From DASXUG01 sp036504995 (GTDB lineage Bacteria > Pseudomonadota > Gammaproteobacteria > Burkholderiales > Methylophilaceae), in assembly GCA_036504995.1 (NCBI GenBank), contig DASXUG010000006.1:85428-149427 (forward strand): a stretch of 64,000 bases of DNA, read 5' to 3'. The position numbers and the translations under genes were made by a program. This document shows, piece by piece, positions 51,792-60,397 of the stretch (positions are counted from its first letter, which is position 1; each line of letters begins with the position of its first letter). The notes below the pieces were generated by a model. It ran no database searches. It was given only the letters and a program-made list of their open reading frames with translations, and was not told the origin of the DNA.

Positions 51792-53342
51792 ATGGACTTT
51801 CTTGCAAAAAAACAAACTAAAGAGCCAGTTAGTCATGCCAAGCCAAATGGTCTCGTCTGGTGTGTATTGATTGTCGATGACGATCCTGAAGTTCATGCCG
51901 TTACTCGCCTCGCTTTACGAAACTTCCAATTTGAAGATCGAGATATCGACATTATCTCCGCGTATTCAGGCAACGAAGCTAAGCTAATATTCGAGCAACG
52001 AAAAGATATTTCACTCGCACTGGTTGACGTCGTGATGGAAACCGAGCACGCAGGTCTTGACTTAGTCAAACATCTACGCGTAGAAAAAGGAAATCACAAA
52101 GTCCGTTTGGTGCTACGTACAGGACAAGCTGGTCAAGCACCTGAAGATCAAGTCATCAGGGAGTATGATATAGATGACTACCGTGAAAAAACCGATTTAA
52201 CAAAACAAAAGCTACGCACACTCTTATATTCTATGCTGCGCTCCTATCGCGACATTGATGTCATAGAGGCTCAGCGAGATGGTCTAGAAAATGTCATTGA
52301 ATCCTGTGCAAAAATACAAGACGCCTCATCATTCAAGAACTTCGCCTTAGCCGCTCTCGAGCAGATGGTGATTCTTCATCATTTTGGCGATTCAGAGATT
52401 TATTATATAGAGGTTCCAAGTAAAGACAGGATTGTTCAAAAAACAAGAATCCTGATCACAACAACGGAGACCATCAATTTTGAGAAAGATGGATCTGTTG
52501 ACATGCTTCCCCCTAAAGTTGCACAGCGCTTTGACGAAGTGCTTGCCCTAAGGACTTCAAAAAACTATCCAGATGCCTATGTGTTTTATTCGCCAGCTGC
52601 TGGTGGCGGAAGTAATTTAGTTTATATCTCGTATCACGCAGCATTATCCCCATTAGATCAGCAACTACTTGAAATTTACGTCCAGAACTTGGCAATCACC
52701 TTTGGCAACATCAATCTTCAAGATGATTTGCAAGATGCCTCCAAAGAACTAATTTTCACATTAACAGATACAGTCGAAGCCCGTAGTAACGAAACAGGCG
52801 CGCATATTCAGCGTGTCGCTTTAATCAGCGAACGTTTGGCTCAGTTGAGCGGATTATCCGACTATGAAACTACGTTAATCAAACTCGCTTCGCCTTTGCA
52901 TGATATTGGTAAAATTGCCATTCCCGACGCCATTCTACATAAACCAGGGAAACTAGACCCAGATGAATGGGATATCATGAAAAAGCATGTAGATTACGGT
53001 GTGGCAATTTTGGAACGTTCCAAGAGCGAACTCATGATCATCGCCACGCAAATTGCTGGTACGCATCATGAACGCTGGGATGGCACGGGGTATCCCAAAA
53101 TGCTAAAAGGCCAAGAGATCCCTATTGCAGGGCGGATTACCACGCTTGCAGATGTATTCGATGGGCTTGGCTCAAAAAGAAGTTACAAAGAGGCTTGGTC
53201 GCCAGAAGAGGTTCTTAATTTCATTCTTACTGAACGAGGAAAGTTATTTGATCCCAGTTTGGTTGACTTGTTTGTTGCACATTATGACGAGTTTATTGAC
53301 ATACGGAAGCAGCACCCAGACACCTATCCTGATAAACATTAA
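51792..53342 (+). CDS. Response regulator with DUF3369 and HD-GYP domains
   Basis: A 516-residue regulator. The receiver domain (~21-145) has VLIVDDDPEVHAVTRLAL and the phosphoacceptor Asp ~79 in LALVDVVMETEHAG. A DUF3369 domain follows (~170-320). The HD-GYP phosphodiesterase (~330-500) has ASPLHDIGKIAIPDAILHKP (HD ~369) and HHERWDGTGYP (~426), plus RITTLADVFDGLGSKRSYKE, so the metal and GYP residues are intact. It should hydrolyse cyclic di-GMP when phosphorylated. The histidine kinase downstream is the likely partner. Start ATG is directly after a small dyad; no obvious Shine-Dalgarno. Confidence 0.9.
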   Translation: MDFLAKKQTKEPVSHAKPNGLVWCVLIVDDDPEVHAVTRLALRNFQFEDRDIDIISAYSGNEAKLIFEQRKDISLALVDVVMETEHAGLDLVKHLRVEKGNHKVRLVLRTGQAGQAPEDQVIREYDIDDYREKTDLTKQKLRTLLYSMLRSYRDIDVIEAQRDGLENVIESCAKIQDASSFKNFALAALEQMVILHHFGDSEIYYIEVPSKDRIVQKTRILITTTETINFEKDGSVDMLPPKVAQRFDEVLALRTSKNYPDAYVFYSPAAGGGSNLVYISYHAALSPLDQQLLEIYVQNLAITFGNINLQDDLQDASKELIFTLTDTVEARSNETGAHIQRVALISERLAQLSGLSDYETTLIKLASPLHDIGKIAIPDAILHKPGKLDPDEWDIMKKHVDYGVAILERSKSELMIIATQIAGTHHERWDGTGYPKMLKGQEIPIAGRITTLADVFDGLGSKRSYKEAWSPEEVLNFILTERGKLFDPSLVDLFVAHYDEFIDIRKQHPDTYPDKH

Positions 53343-53448
53343 TACAGATAGAAAAACATCTTAAAGTAAGGTCCCTGCTACTGCAGGATGATAACTTGGT
53401 GCTTTCATAGCGAACTTTCACCTAACAGAAACTGATAGGAGGCAACTG

Positions 53449-55059
53449 ATGTTGGTGAAATCTATGCATGGCCTGTCATTTAAGTTGGTAAGAGCCGTCA
53501 TTTTGGCAACGCTTCTAATTGGGTTAATGGTCAGTGTCATCCAGATTTTCATTGATTTCTCCAATCAAAAAACACTGCCTGATGAGGACATGAAAAGCCT
53601 TGTTAGCATTGTAAAAGCGCCTGCCACCTCTATCGTATTCAGTCTTGATCCTGCCACAGCAAATGAGTTATTACGCGGCCTACTAAAACACCCTTCAGTA
53701 ATCTCGTGTCGCATTATCCTTGCCGATGGTACGGTATTCGCATCCCAAGACAGACCGTTCAACTCCTCAAGCAATCGCAAGCTGAACGACCTTTTATTCG
53801 ATAAGATAAAAGTCCGCCAGTGGCCATTAGCTTGGCATTTTCCCGATCGAGATGAGGCGCTGGGGAGTTTAGAAATAACCGTTGACACCTACTATTATGG
53901 GCGTCATTTTCTAGAACGCGCCTGGATCACCCTGGCTAGTACAGTATTTTATGCGCTCACACTAACAGGCACTTTTTTGCTCGCATTTTACTTATTGGTG
54001 ACACGCCCGCTAAACAGCGTGATTCAATCTATTCAGCAGGTCGATGTTGATGCTCCAGAAAAAACGCGACTAGTTGAACCCGATGGTCATGATGATGATG
54101 AAATCGGTTTGCTCACAAAATTAACCAATAACCAGCTTGAGGCTATTTCCACCAGTCTTGACCAAACTAGAATGGCTGAGGAAAAGCTTAAACAATATTC
54201 TGATAGCTTGGAAACGACAGTTGCTGAAAGAACATATGCCCTCAGTACAAGCCTAGAACAGTTGCAAACAGCACAAGCACAATTAATCGAATCCGAAAAG
54301 CTAGCAGCACTAGGTGGCCTAGTCGCTGGCGTAGCGCATGAGGTTAACACCCCACTGGGAGTTGCAGTGACGGCTGGCTCCGTACTTGAAGAGTCTTTAG
54401 ATGAGATACAAAAACAATTTAATGAGGAAACGCTAACGGCAGAGGGATTGCAGCAATACATTCGTACAGCACAAGATAGCTATGAAATGCTAGACAGCAA
54501 TATTAAGCGCGCGACTAAGCTAATCGCCGATTTTAAAATGACCGCCGTTGATCAATTATCAGAAAAGCGCTCTGAGTTTAATGTCTCAGAGGTGGTCAAT
54601 GCACTGATTACGAGTTTACATCCTGAAACAAAAAAAATACCTGTGATACCCGATTTAGAGTGCCTCAACAATCTCACCATGGTCAGCTTGCCTGGAGCGC
54701 TCACCCAAGTCTTATCCAACTTAATCGTTAACAGTGTGCGACACGCTTTTGATCAGGTTCAGAATCCAAAAATTCTAATCAAGATTCGGCTTGAGCAAGC
54801 ACACATTTTAATTGACTATCACGACAATGGCATTGGCGTTCCTGAGGCAATACAGCAGCGTATTTTTGAACCTTTTTTTACTACCAAACGCGGCCAAGGC
54901 GGCTCGGGGCTTGGGCTTAATATCGTCTACAACCTAGTAACGCGAAAGTTATTGGGCCGTTTGGAGTTTTCTTCAACAGTTGGAGAGGGAGTAGCTTTTA
55001 AACTAATATTGCCAGCCACAATACCAAACACGGCCGATAAAACACTGTCTCATGCATAA
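53449..55059 (+). CDS. Sensor histidine kinase
   Basis: A 536-residue membrane kinase. TM1 is LVRAVILATLLIGLMVSVIQ (~13-32), a periplasmic domain follows (~35-160), then TM2 TVFYALTLTGTFLLAFYLLV (~166-185). A coiled linker and HisKA domain contain AALGGLVAGVAHEVNTPLGV with phosphoacceptor His ~297. The HATPase domain has NLIVNSVRHAF, YHDNGIGVPE and GGSGLGLNIVYNLV. The gene starts after an AGGAGG site, 106 bases past the HD-GYP gene. The kinase has no receiver domain, and the HD-GYP protein is the evident target. Confidence 0.92.
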   Translation: MLVKSMHGLSFKLVRAVILATLLIGLMVSVIQIFIDFSNQKTLPDEDMKSLVSIVKAPATSIVFSLDPATANELLRGLLKHPSVISCRIILADGTVFASQDRPFNSSSNRKLNDLLFDKIKVRQWPLAWHFPDRDEALGSLEITVDTYYYGRHFLERAWITLASTVFYALTLTGTFLLAFYLLVTRPLNSVIQSIQQVDVDAPEKTRLVEPDGHDDDEIGLLTKLTNNQLEAISTSLDQTRMAEEKLKQYSDSLETTVAERTYALSTSLEQLQTAQAQLIESEKLAALGGLVAGVAHEVNTPLGVAVTAGSVLEESLDEIQKQFNEETLTAEGLQQYIRTAQDSYEMLDSNIKRATKLIADFKMTAVDQLSEKRSEFNVSEVVNALITSLHPETKKIPVIPDLECLNNLTMVSLPGALTQVLSNLIVNSVRHAFDQVQNPKILIKIRLEQAHILIDYHDNGIGVPEAIQQRIFEPFFTTKRGQGGSGLGLNIVYNLVTRKLLGRLEFSSTVGEGVAFKLILPATIPNTADKTLSHA

Positions 55060-55108
55060 AAATATTGCCGCTAACCATAGCGAGCTTACCACTGATTGGA
55101 GGCATCAA

Positions 55109-55858
55109 GTGAACCATATATTATTTTTTATTTGTTGTATTTACACTTGCCTAAGCTACGCAGAAACCATCACTATTGCGGCAGAAGACGACTGGGCCCC
55201 TTATTCTTCTATCAAAACAGACAAATCTGGGCCTCAAGGTCTGGCGCCAGAGTTAATCAAAAAAGTTTTCAAATTAAAGGGAGTCGATGTGCAATATGTC
55301 ACCCTGCCTTTTGCTCGCTGCATGTATTACACCTTAATTGGTAAAACCGTGGGTTGTTTTGATGCTACGGTAACTGCAGAAAACAAAAACCAGTATTATT
55401 GGCATAAAACACCCATGTTTACGGAAGGCTTATCTGTGTTTGCAAAGAGTGACTCCAAAGATCACTATGTAACGCTCAAAGATATGGAAGGGAAATTGGT
55501 AGGCTACACCATAGGATATACCTATACACCAGAAATCCTTCAAAACAAGAAAATCAAAATGTTTGGTGTCACTTCAGACCACAACCAACTCAATATGCTG
55601 GTTAACGGACGCATACAATATGCGCTTATCAATACAACGCCAGGCATTATGATAGTCAACCAAGACCCCAAGCTCAGCGGAAAAGTTAAAATTGTTGGTC
55701 ACCTTAGCGATGACGACTTCTGGATAGCATTTTCGAAAAATCATCCAGATGGGAAGCGTTTGACGCAGACATTTGAATCGGGGCTTGAACTGTTTAAATC
55801 CAGCGGAGAATACGACAAAATGATGGAAGAGTTTAGAAGCCATTATATTATCCGCTGA
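55109..55858 (+). CDS. Periplasmic solute-binding protein (SBP_bac_3 type)
   Basis: A 249-residue extracellular solute-binding protein. A signal peptide (MNHILFFICCIYTCLSYAET) leads into ITIAAEDDWAPYSSIKTDKS and GPQGLAPELIKKVFKLKGVD, the first lobe of the amino-acid-binding fold. The second lobe includes EGKLVGYTIGYTYTPEILQN. A longer frame starts at 55052, overlapping the kinase. I prefer GTG 55109 because a perfect GGAGG lies six bases upstream and the frame then opens with the signal peptide. No ABC permease or ATPase is adjacent, so it probably presents a ligand to the kinase. Confidence 0.85.
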   Translation: MNHILFFICCIYTCLSYAETITIAAEDDWAPYSSIKTDKSGPQGLAPELIKKVFKLKGVDVQYVTLPFARCMYYTLIGKTVGCFDATVTAENKNQYYWHKTPMFTEGLSVFAKSDSKDHYVTLKDMEGKLVGYTIGYTYTPEILQNKKIKMFGVTSDHNQLNMLVNGRIQYALINTTPGIMIVNQDPKLSGKVKIVGHLSDDDFWIAFSKNHPDGKRLTQTFESGLELFKSSGEYDKMMEEFRSHYIIR

Positions 55859-55881
55859 AACCTGTCATGGCTTACAAAATA

Positions 55882-55904
55882 AGGCATTGACTTAAACAAT
55901 GCCT
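55882..55904. terminator. Hairpin at convergent pilU / binding-protein ends
   Basis: AGGCATTG (55882-55889) and CAATGCCT (55897-55904) form a perfect 8-bp stem with a 7-nt loop containing the pilU stop codon. On the minus strand it is followed by TTATTTTG, a weak U tract. It probably ends pilU transcripts and may also slow plus-strand read-through. Confidence 0.5.
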
Positions 55905-57034
55905 AGATTCCCTAGGTTCGAAGATAAATCTTTATTTTGCGCACCTTTGCCTTCTAACTTAATCTTGAGACGCACTTCATTTTCGGAATCCGCATTACGT
56001 AGCGCATTTTCATAACTGATTTCACCAGCCTCGTGCAGATCAAATAAAGATTGATCGAAGGTTTGCATACCTAACTCACGAGATTTCGCGATGATGCCTT
56101 TAATCTCATGCACCTCCCCTTTAAAGATTAAATCTGAAATAAGGGGCGAATTAAGCATCACCTCCATCGCGGCAACGCGCCCTATCCCATCAGTTTTGGG
56201 AATTAAACGTTGGGAGACGAATGCCTTTACATTAAGCGACAAGTCCATCAATAACTGATGACGACGCTCTTCGGGGAAAAAGTTAATAATACGGTCTAAT
56301 GCCTGATTGGTGCTATTGGCGTGTAAAGTTGCCATACACAAATGGCCTGTTTCTGCGAAGGCAATAGCATAATCCATGGTTTCTCGATCACGAATTTCCC
56401 CAATCAAAATAACATCGGGCGCTTGACGCAGGGTATTTTTTAGCGCGATATGCCAGCCATCGGTGTCTACCCCGATTTCCCGCTGTGTGACGATACAGTT
56501 TTTATGTTCGTGCAAAAACTCAATCGGGTCTTCAATGGTAATGATATGGCCGTGGCTGTTCTGGTTACGATAATCCACCATCGCTGCTAACGAGGTGGAC
56601 TTACCTGAACCCGTGCCACCCACAAAAATGACCAAGCCACGTTTAGTCATGGCAACATCCTTAAGCACTTCAGGCAAACCTAGAGTTTCAAACTTAGGGA
56701 TATTAGTGTTGATAATACGAAATACTAAACCAACTGAACCGCGCTGCATAAATGCGTTGACGCGAAAGCGTGCAACATTAGGCAAACCAATCGCAAAGTT
56801 ACATTCATGTGTTTCATCAAACTCTGCCATTTGCCTGTCATTCATAATGGCGCGGGCAATTTCTTTTGACTGTTGCGGAGTTAATGCTTGGCTAGTGACA
56901 GGCGTCATCTTGCCATCAATTTTCATCGCGGGCGGATAAACTGCGGTGATAAATAAATCAGACGCTTTTTTCGCCATCATCATACGTAATAAATCGAAAA
57001 TAAACTTTTCGGCCTGACTTTGATCCATCGCCAC
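55892..57034 (-). CDS. pilU: Type IV pilus retraction ATPase PilU
   Basis: The 380-residue hexameric ATPase works with PilT in pilus retraction and twitching. P-loop GGTGSGKSTSLAAMVDY (~137-153), Walker B-type LIGEIRDRETMDYAIAFAET and HLCMATLHANSTNQALDRII are clear. PilU lacks the AIRNLIRE motif of PilT and has the C-terminal extension RLKIKLEGKGAQNKDLSSNL, consistent with PilU rather than PilT. It follows pilT by 48 bases on the same strand. Confidence 0.95.
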   Translation of the reverse strand: MAMDQSQAEKFIFDLLRMMMAKKASDLFITAVYPPAMKIDGKMTPVTSQALTPQQSKEIARAIMNDRQMAEFDETHECNFAIGLPNVARFRVNAFMQRGSVGLVFRIINTNIPKFETLGLPEVLKDVAMTKRGLVIFVGGTGSGKSTSLAAMVDYRNQNSHGHIITIEDPIEFLHEHKNCIVTQREIGVDTDGWHIALKNTLRQAPDVILIGEIRDRETMDYAIAFAETGHLCMATLHANSTNQALDRIINFFPEERRHQLLMDLSLNVKAFVSQRLIPKTDGIGRVAAMEVMLNSPLISDLIFKGEVHEIKGIIAKSRELGMQTFDQSLFDLHEAGEISYENALRNADSENEVRLKIKLEGKGAQNKDLSSNLGNLGIV

Positions 57035-57082
57035 GTTAAATATCCCTTATTCTTTTGAACATATAATTAAGCTAGCAAGCGC

Positions 57083-58126
57083 TTAAGCTGCAAATGCCTC
57101 TTTATTAGCCGCCTTCTGACGGGCCTCTACAATTGAAATCACATTACGGCGTACCAGGTCTTGTAGGTTCTGGTCTAGTGTCTGCATGCCAACGTTTTGC
57201 CCTGTCTGTATCGATGAATACATTTGCGCAATTTTATTTTCGCGTATCAGGTTACGAATCGCAGGCGTGCCTATCATAATTTCATGAGCCGCAACGCGAC
57301 CTGATTCATCTTTGGTTTTACATAGCGTTTGCGAAATAACAGCGCGTAGCGACTCTGACAGCATAGAGCGCACCATTTCCTTTTCTGCCGCGGGGAACAC
57401 ATCTACCACACGGTCAATCGTCTTAGCGGCAGAGCTTGTATGTAATGTACCAAACACCAAGTGCCCTGTTTCTGCTGCGCTCAATGCCAAACGAATAGTT
57501 TCCAGATCACGCATCTCACCCACCAGTATCACATCTGGGTCTTCGCGCAAGGCTGAGCGCAAAGCGTTGGAAAATGAAAGTGTATGCGGGCCGACTTCAC
57601 GTTGGTTAATCAAACATTTTTTAGATTGATGCACAAACTCAATCGGATCTTCTACCGTTAAAATATGACCAAACTCGTTTTCATTCACGTAATCCACCAT
57701 CGCGGCCAAAGTCGTCGACTTACCAGAGCCCGTCGGCCCAGTCACCAACACCAAACCACGCGGATTTTGCGCAATGTCTTTGAAAATAGGCGGGCAATTG
57801 AGCTCTTCTAAGGACATGATTTTAGAGGGAATAGTACGAAATACTGCACCAGCGCCACGATTTTGGTTAAATGCATTGACGCGGAAACGTGCTAAATTAG
57901 GAATCTCAAACGAAAAATCACACTCTAGCGTTTCTTCATACACTTTACGCTGTCCGTCATTCATAATGTCGTACACCATATCATGCACCTGGCTGTGGTC
58001 CATCGAAGGCAGGTTAATTTTACGCACATCGCCATGCACACGTATCATCGGAGGTAGACCAGCCGACAAATGTAAGTCTGACGCTTTATTTTTCACTGAA
58101 AAAGCGAGTAAATCTGATATATCCAC
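57083..58126 (-). CDS. pilT: Type IV pilus retraction ATPase PilT
   Basis: The 347-residue retraction motor. N-terminal MDISDLLAFSVKNKASDLHL, Walker A GPTGSGKSTTLAAMVDY (~129-145), Asp-box/Walker B LVGEMRDLETIRLALSAAET, His box HLVFGTLHTSSAAKTIDR, and the PilT-specific PAIRNLIRENKIAQMYSSIQ. Length and all motifs are standard. It diverges from yggS with only 27 bases between the two start codons, so promoters must overlap the genes. pilU follows. Confidence 0.97.
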   Translation of the reverse strand: MDISDLLAFSVKNKASDLHLSAGLPPMIRVHGDVRKINLPSMDHSQVHDMVYDIMNDGQRKVYEETLECDFSFEIPNLARFRVNAFNQNRGAGAVFRTIPSKIMSLEELNCPPIFKDIAQNPRGLVLVTGPTGSGKSTTLAAMVDYVNENEFGHILTVEDPIEFVHQSKKCLINQREVGPHTLSFSNALRSALREDPDVILVGEMRDLETIRLALSAAETGHLVFGTLHTSSAAKTIDRVVDVFPAAEKEMVRSMLSESLRAVISQTLCKTKDESGRVAAHEIMIGTPAIRNLIRENKIAQMYSSIQTGQNVGMQTLDQNLQDLVRRNVISIVEARQKAANKEAFAA

Positions 58127-58153
58127 AGAGCGCTCCTGATATAATTTTCTAAA

Positions 58154-58861
58154 ATGAAGAACGAGTCCAATTTAAACACAATAACGGCACATTTGCAGTC
58201 AACACTAGCAAGCATTGCAGATGCAGTGACAAAAGCTGACAGGATGCAAGACACTGTAAAATTAATTGCCGTCAGCAAGGCGCAGCCCGCTAGCGCCTTA
58301 CGAGAGGCCTTTGTGGCTGGTCAAATCGCATTTGGCGAAAATTACTTGCAAGAAGCCCTCAATAAGCAAAATGAGTTAAGTGATTTAACCATCGAATGGC
58401 ATTTTATCGGACCGATTCAAAGCAATAAAACGCAAGCTATCGCACAACACTTTGCTTGGGTGCATGGCGTGGATAGACTAAAAATTGCGCAGCGACTGAG
58501 TGATGCAAGAGCTGGTACCCCCCCCCTACAAATCTGTATACAAGTGAATGTCAGTAATGAGGATAGCAAAAGCGGAGTGCCACCCACTCAAGTGCAGGAC
58601 TTAGCACAAGCCATTCGCAGTTTGCCAAACATAACATTACGCGGCCTAATGGCGATACCTGAGCCTACAAATAATGTCGAACTTCAGCATCAACAGTTTA
58701 GAATAGTACATACGCTGTTTGAGCAGTTAAACCAGCAAGGCTTCGCCCTCGATACGCTTTCCATGGGCATGTCAAATGACTATGGTGTGGCGATCGCAGA
58801 AGGTGCGACAATGGTACGGATAGGCTCAGCAATTTTTGGGGCTAGACCTACTAAACTTTGA
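58154..58861 (+). CDS. yggS: PLP homeostasis protein YggS (PLPBP)
   Basis: The 235-residue product has the PLP-Lys motif VKLIAVSKAQPASALREAF (Lys ~41), then FGENYLQEALNK, IEWHFIGPIQSNK and the closing SMGMSNDYGVAIAEGATMVR with IGSAIFGAR. The protein binds PLP but has no known catalysis and buffers vitamin B6 and amino-acid pools. It stands first of the yggS-proC-yggT set, next to pilT as in Pseudomonas and many betaproteobacteria. Confidence 0.95.
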   Translation: MKNESNLNTITAHLQSTLASIADAVTKADRMQDTVKLIAVSKAQPASALREAFVAGQIAFGENYLQEALNKQNELSDLTIEWHFIGPIQSNKTQAIAQHFAWVHGVDRLKIAQRLSDARAGTPPLQICIQVNVSNEDSKSGVPPTQVQDLAQAIRSLPNITLRGLMAIPEPTNNVELQHQQFRIVHTLFEQLNQQGFALDTLSMGMSNDYGVAIAEGATMVRIGSAIFGARPTKL

Positions 58862-58885
58862 TAACACGAAAAGATTGAATACAAC

Positions 58886-59695
58886 ATGAGAATTAGCTTT
58901 ATCGGTGGCGGCAACATGGCGCGAGCCCTAATCAGCGGCTTAAAAAACAATGGTTTTTCAATGGTGGCGATTAGTGTGGTGGAATCTGATGCAAGTAAGC
59001 GTGAGCAACTGAGCAATGATTTTGGTGTGCATGTAACCGAGCAGCTACCGAGCGTCAGCCAAGCCGATGTGATTGTGCTCGCGGTTAAGCCTCAGCAACT
59101 ACGCGATTTATCTATTTTCCTAGGTAGCGCGTTACAAAATCAACTCATGATTTCAATTGCGGCTGGTATACGCAGTCAAGACTTATCACGCTGGCTGGGC
59201 GGCTATCAATCAATTATCCGTGTCATGCCCAATACTCCAGCACAAATTCAATCTGGGGTTTCTGCACTGTATGCCATGCCCGAAGTATCACAAGAGCAGC
59301 ATAAACAAGCTGAACTTATCTTGTCTGCAGTAGGCAAAACACTATGGTTAGATGATGAAAACCAAATGGACGCTGTCACCGCCATTTCAGGGAGTGGGCC
59401 TGCGTATGTATTTTACTTTATCGAGGCCCTGCAACAGGCCGCAATAGAACTTGGACTAAGTGCTGATCAAGCTAAATTACTGGGCATACAAACTTTCCTA
59501 GGCGCAAGCCAACTTGCCGCACAAAGTGCAGAAGAGCCTGCTACTCTGCGCAGCCAGGTGACATCTAAGGGCGGTACCACTGAACGTGGCATTATGGCAC
59601 TGGAAGGGGCTGGGGTAAAATCAGCTATCATTAAAGCCGCCAAAGCCGCCGCCCAGAAATCACAAGAACTGGGCGACTTACTTGGCAAAGAATAG
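58886..59695 (+). CDS. proC: Pyrroline-5-carboxylate reductase
   Basis: The 269-residue NADPH-dependent enzyme makes the final step of proline biosynthesis. The N-terminal MRISFIGGGNMARALISGLK carries the nucleotide-binding glycines. The active-region signature SGSGPAYVFYFIEALQQAAI (~166-185) and the closing LRSQVTSKGGTTERGIMALE (~225-244) are typical. It begins 24 bases after yggS. Confidence 0.96.
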   Translation: MRISFIGGGNMARALISGLKNNGFSMVAISVVESDASKREQLSNDFGVHVTEQLPSVSQADVIVLAVKPQQLRDLSIFLGSALQNQLMISIAAGIRSQDLSRWLGGYQSIIRVMPNTPAQIQSGVSALYAMPEVSQEQHKQAELILSAVGKTLWLDDENQMDAVTAISGSGPAYVFYFIEALQQAAIELGLSADQAKLLGIQTFLGASQLAAQSAEEPATLRSQVTSKGGTTERGIMALEGAGVKSAIIKAAKAAAQKSQELGDLLGKE

Positions 59696-59759
59696 CTACC
59701 CGCATTCAAACCAAAACTTCAATTAAGACCAAGCCGACAATCAATACAGGGAATCAACC

Positions 59760-60335
59760 ATGTTCGCCAATGCTTTTGCTTTTATTTTAGATACTGTTTT
59801 AGGCTTGTTTACGCTCACTGTATTGCTGCGTTTCTATTTACAGCTCACCGGTGCGCCCTTTAAAAACCCATTATCGCAATCAGTCGTTGCTGTCACCAAC
59901 TTTGCGGTAATTCCATTACGCCGATTCATTCCAGGTTGGGCGGGCTTAGATTTATCTACCCTAGTATTAGCTTTTTTAAGTGAGTTTTTATTACAGATAG
60001 GTTTACGCTGGTTGGGAGACTTTCCGTTTTTAGTAGCAGGTCATTTTATTTGGATTGCCTTAACTGGCATCGCCTTAATGGAGCTGGTAAAGCTCAGCAT
60101 TTACATTTTTCTATACGCCACTATTGCGCAGGCACTCATGAGCTGGATTAGCCCCTATAATGCGCTCAGTCCAGTGTTAGATGCACTGACTCGTCCAGTG
60201 TTATCGCCTATCCGCAAGCTTTTACCCACAACCAGTGGCTTTGATTTTTCACCGATTATCGTGTTTATTCTTGCACAGCTTGCACTGATGCTGTTTGTAA
60301 CACCGGTGGAAATGCAATTAATGCGCTTTTTTTAA
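59760..60335 (+). CDS. yggT: YggT-family membrane protein
   Basis: The 191-residue membrane protein contains two YggT repeats, each with a hydrophobic segment and a conserved Pro/Arg pair: RFYLQLTGAPFKNPLSQSVV (~25-44) with VIPLRRFIPGWAGLDLSTLV (~55-74), then SWISPYNALSPVLDALTRPV with SPIRKLLPTTSGFDFSPIIV. Homologues act in osmotic stress, cell shape and chloroplast-type assembly, but no single role is settled. It follows proC by 64 bases. Confidence 0.92.
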   Translation: MFANAFAFILDTVLGLFTLTVLLRFYLQLTGAPFKNPLSQSVVAVTNFAVIPLRRFIPGWAGLDLSTLVLAFLSEFLLQIGLRWLGDFPFLVAGHFIWIALTGIALMELVKLSIYIFLYATIAQALMSWISPYNALSPVLDALTRPVLSPIRKLLPTTSGFDFSPIIVFILAQLALMLFVTPVEMQLMRFF

Positions 60336-60347
60336 TCAAACGCATAG

Positions 60348-60397
60348 AGCCAGCTTTAGAATGGCTATTGAATAGCGCACTATTAGCTGGCTTTTTT
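60348..60397 (+). terminator. Terminator of yggS-proC-yggT
   Basis: AGCCAGCT (60348-60355) pairs with AGCTGGCT (60385-60392), followed by six T (60392-60397). The loop is long (29 nt) but the T tract is good. It overlaps the rng stop codon on the other strand. Confidence 0.6.

Noticed and set aside
51591..51896. 101-codon minus-strand ORF overlapping the HD-GYP start
   Set aside because: It opposes a clear receiver-domain gene and its promoter, and composition is Cys/Phe/Leu-rich without a domain; the 52-codon frame nearby is the better candidate.
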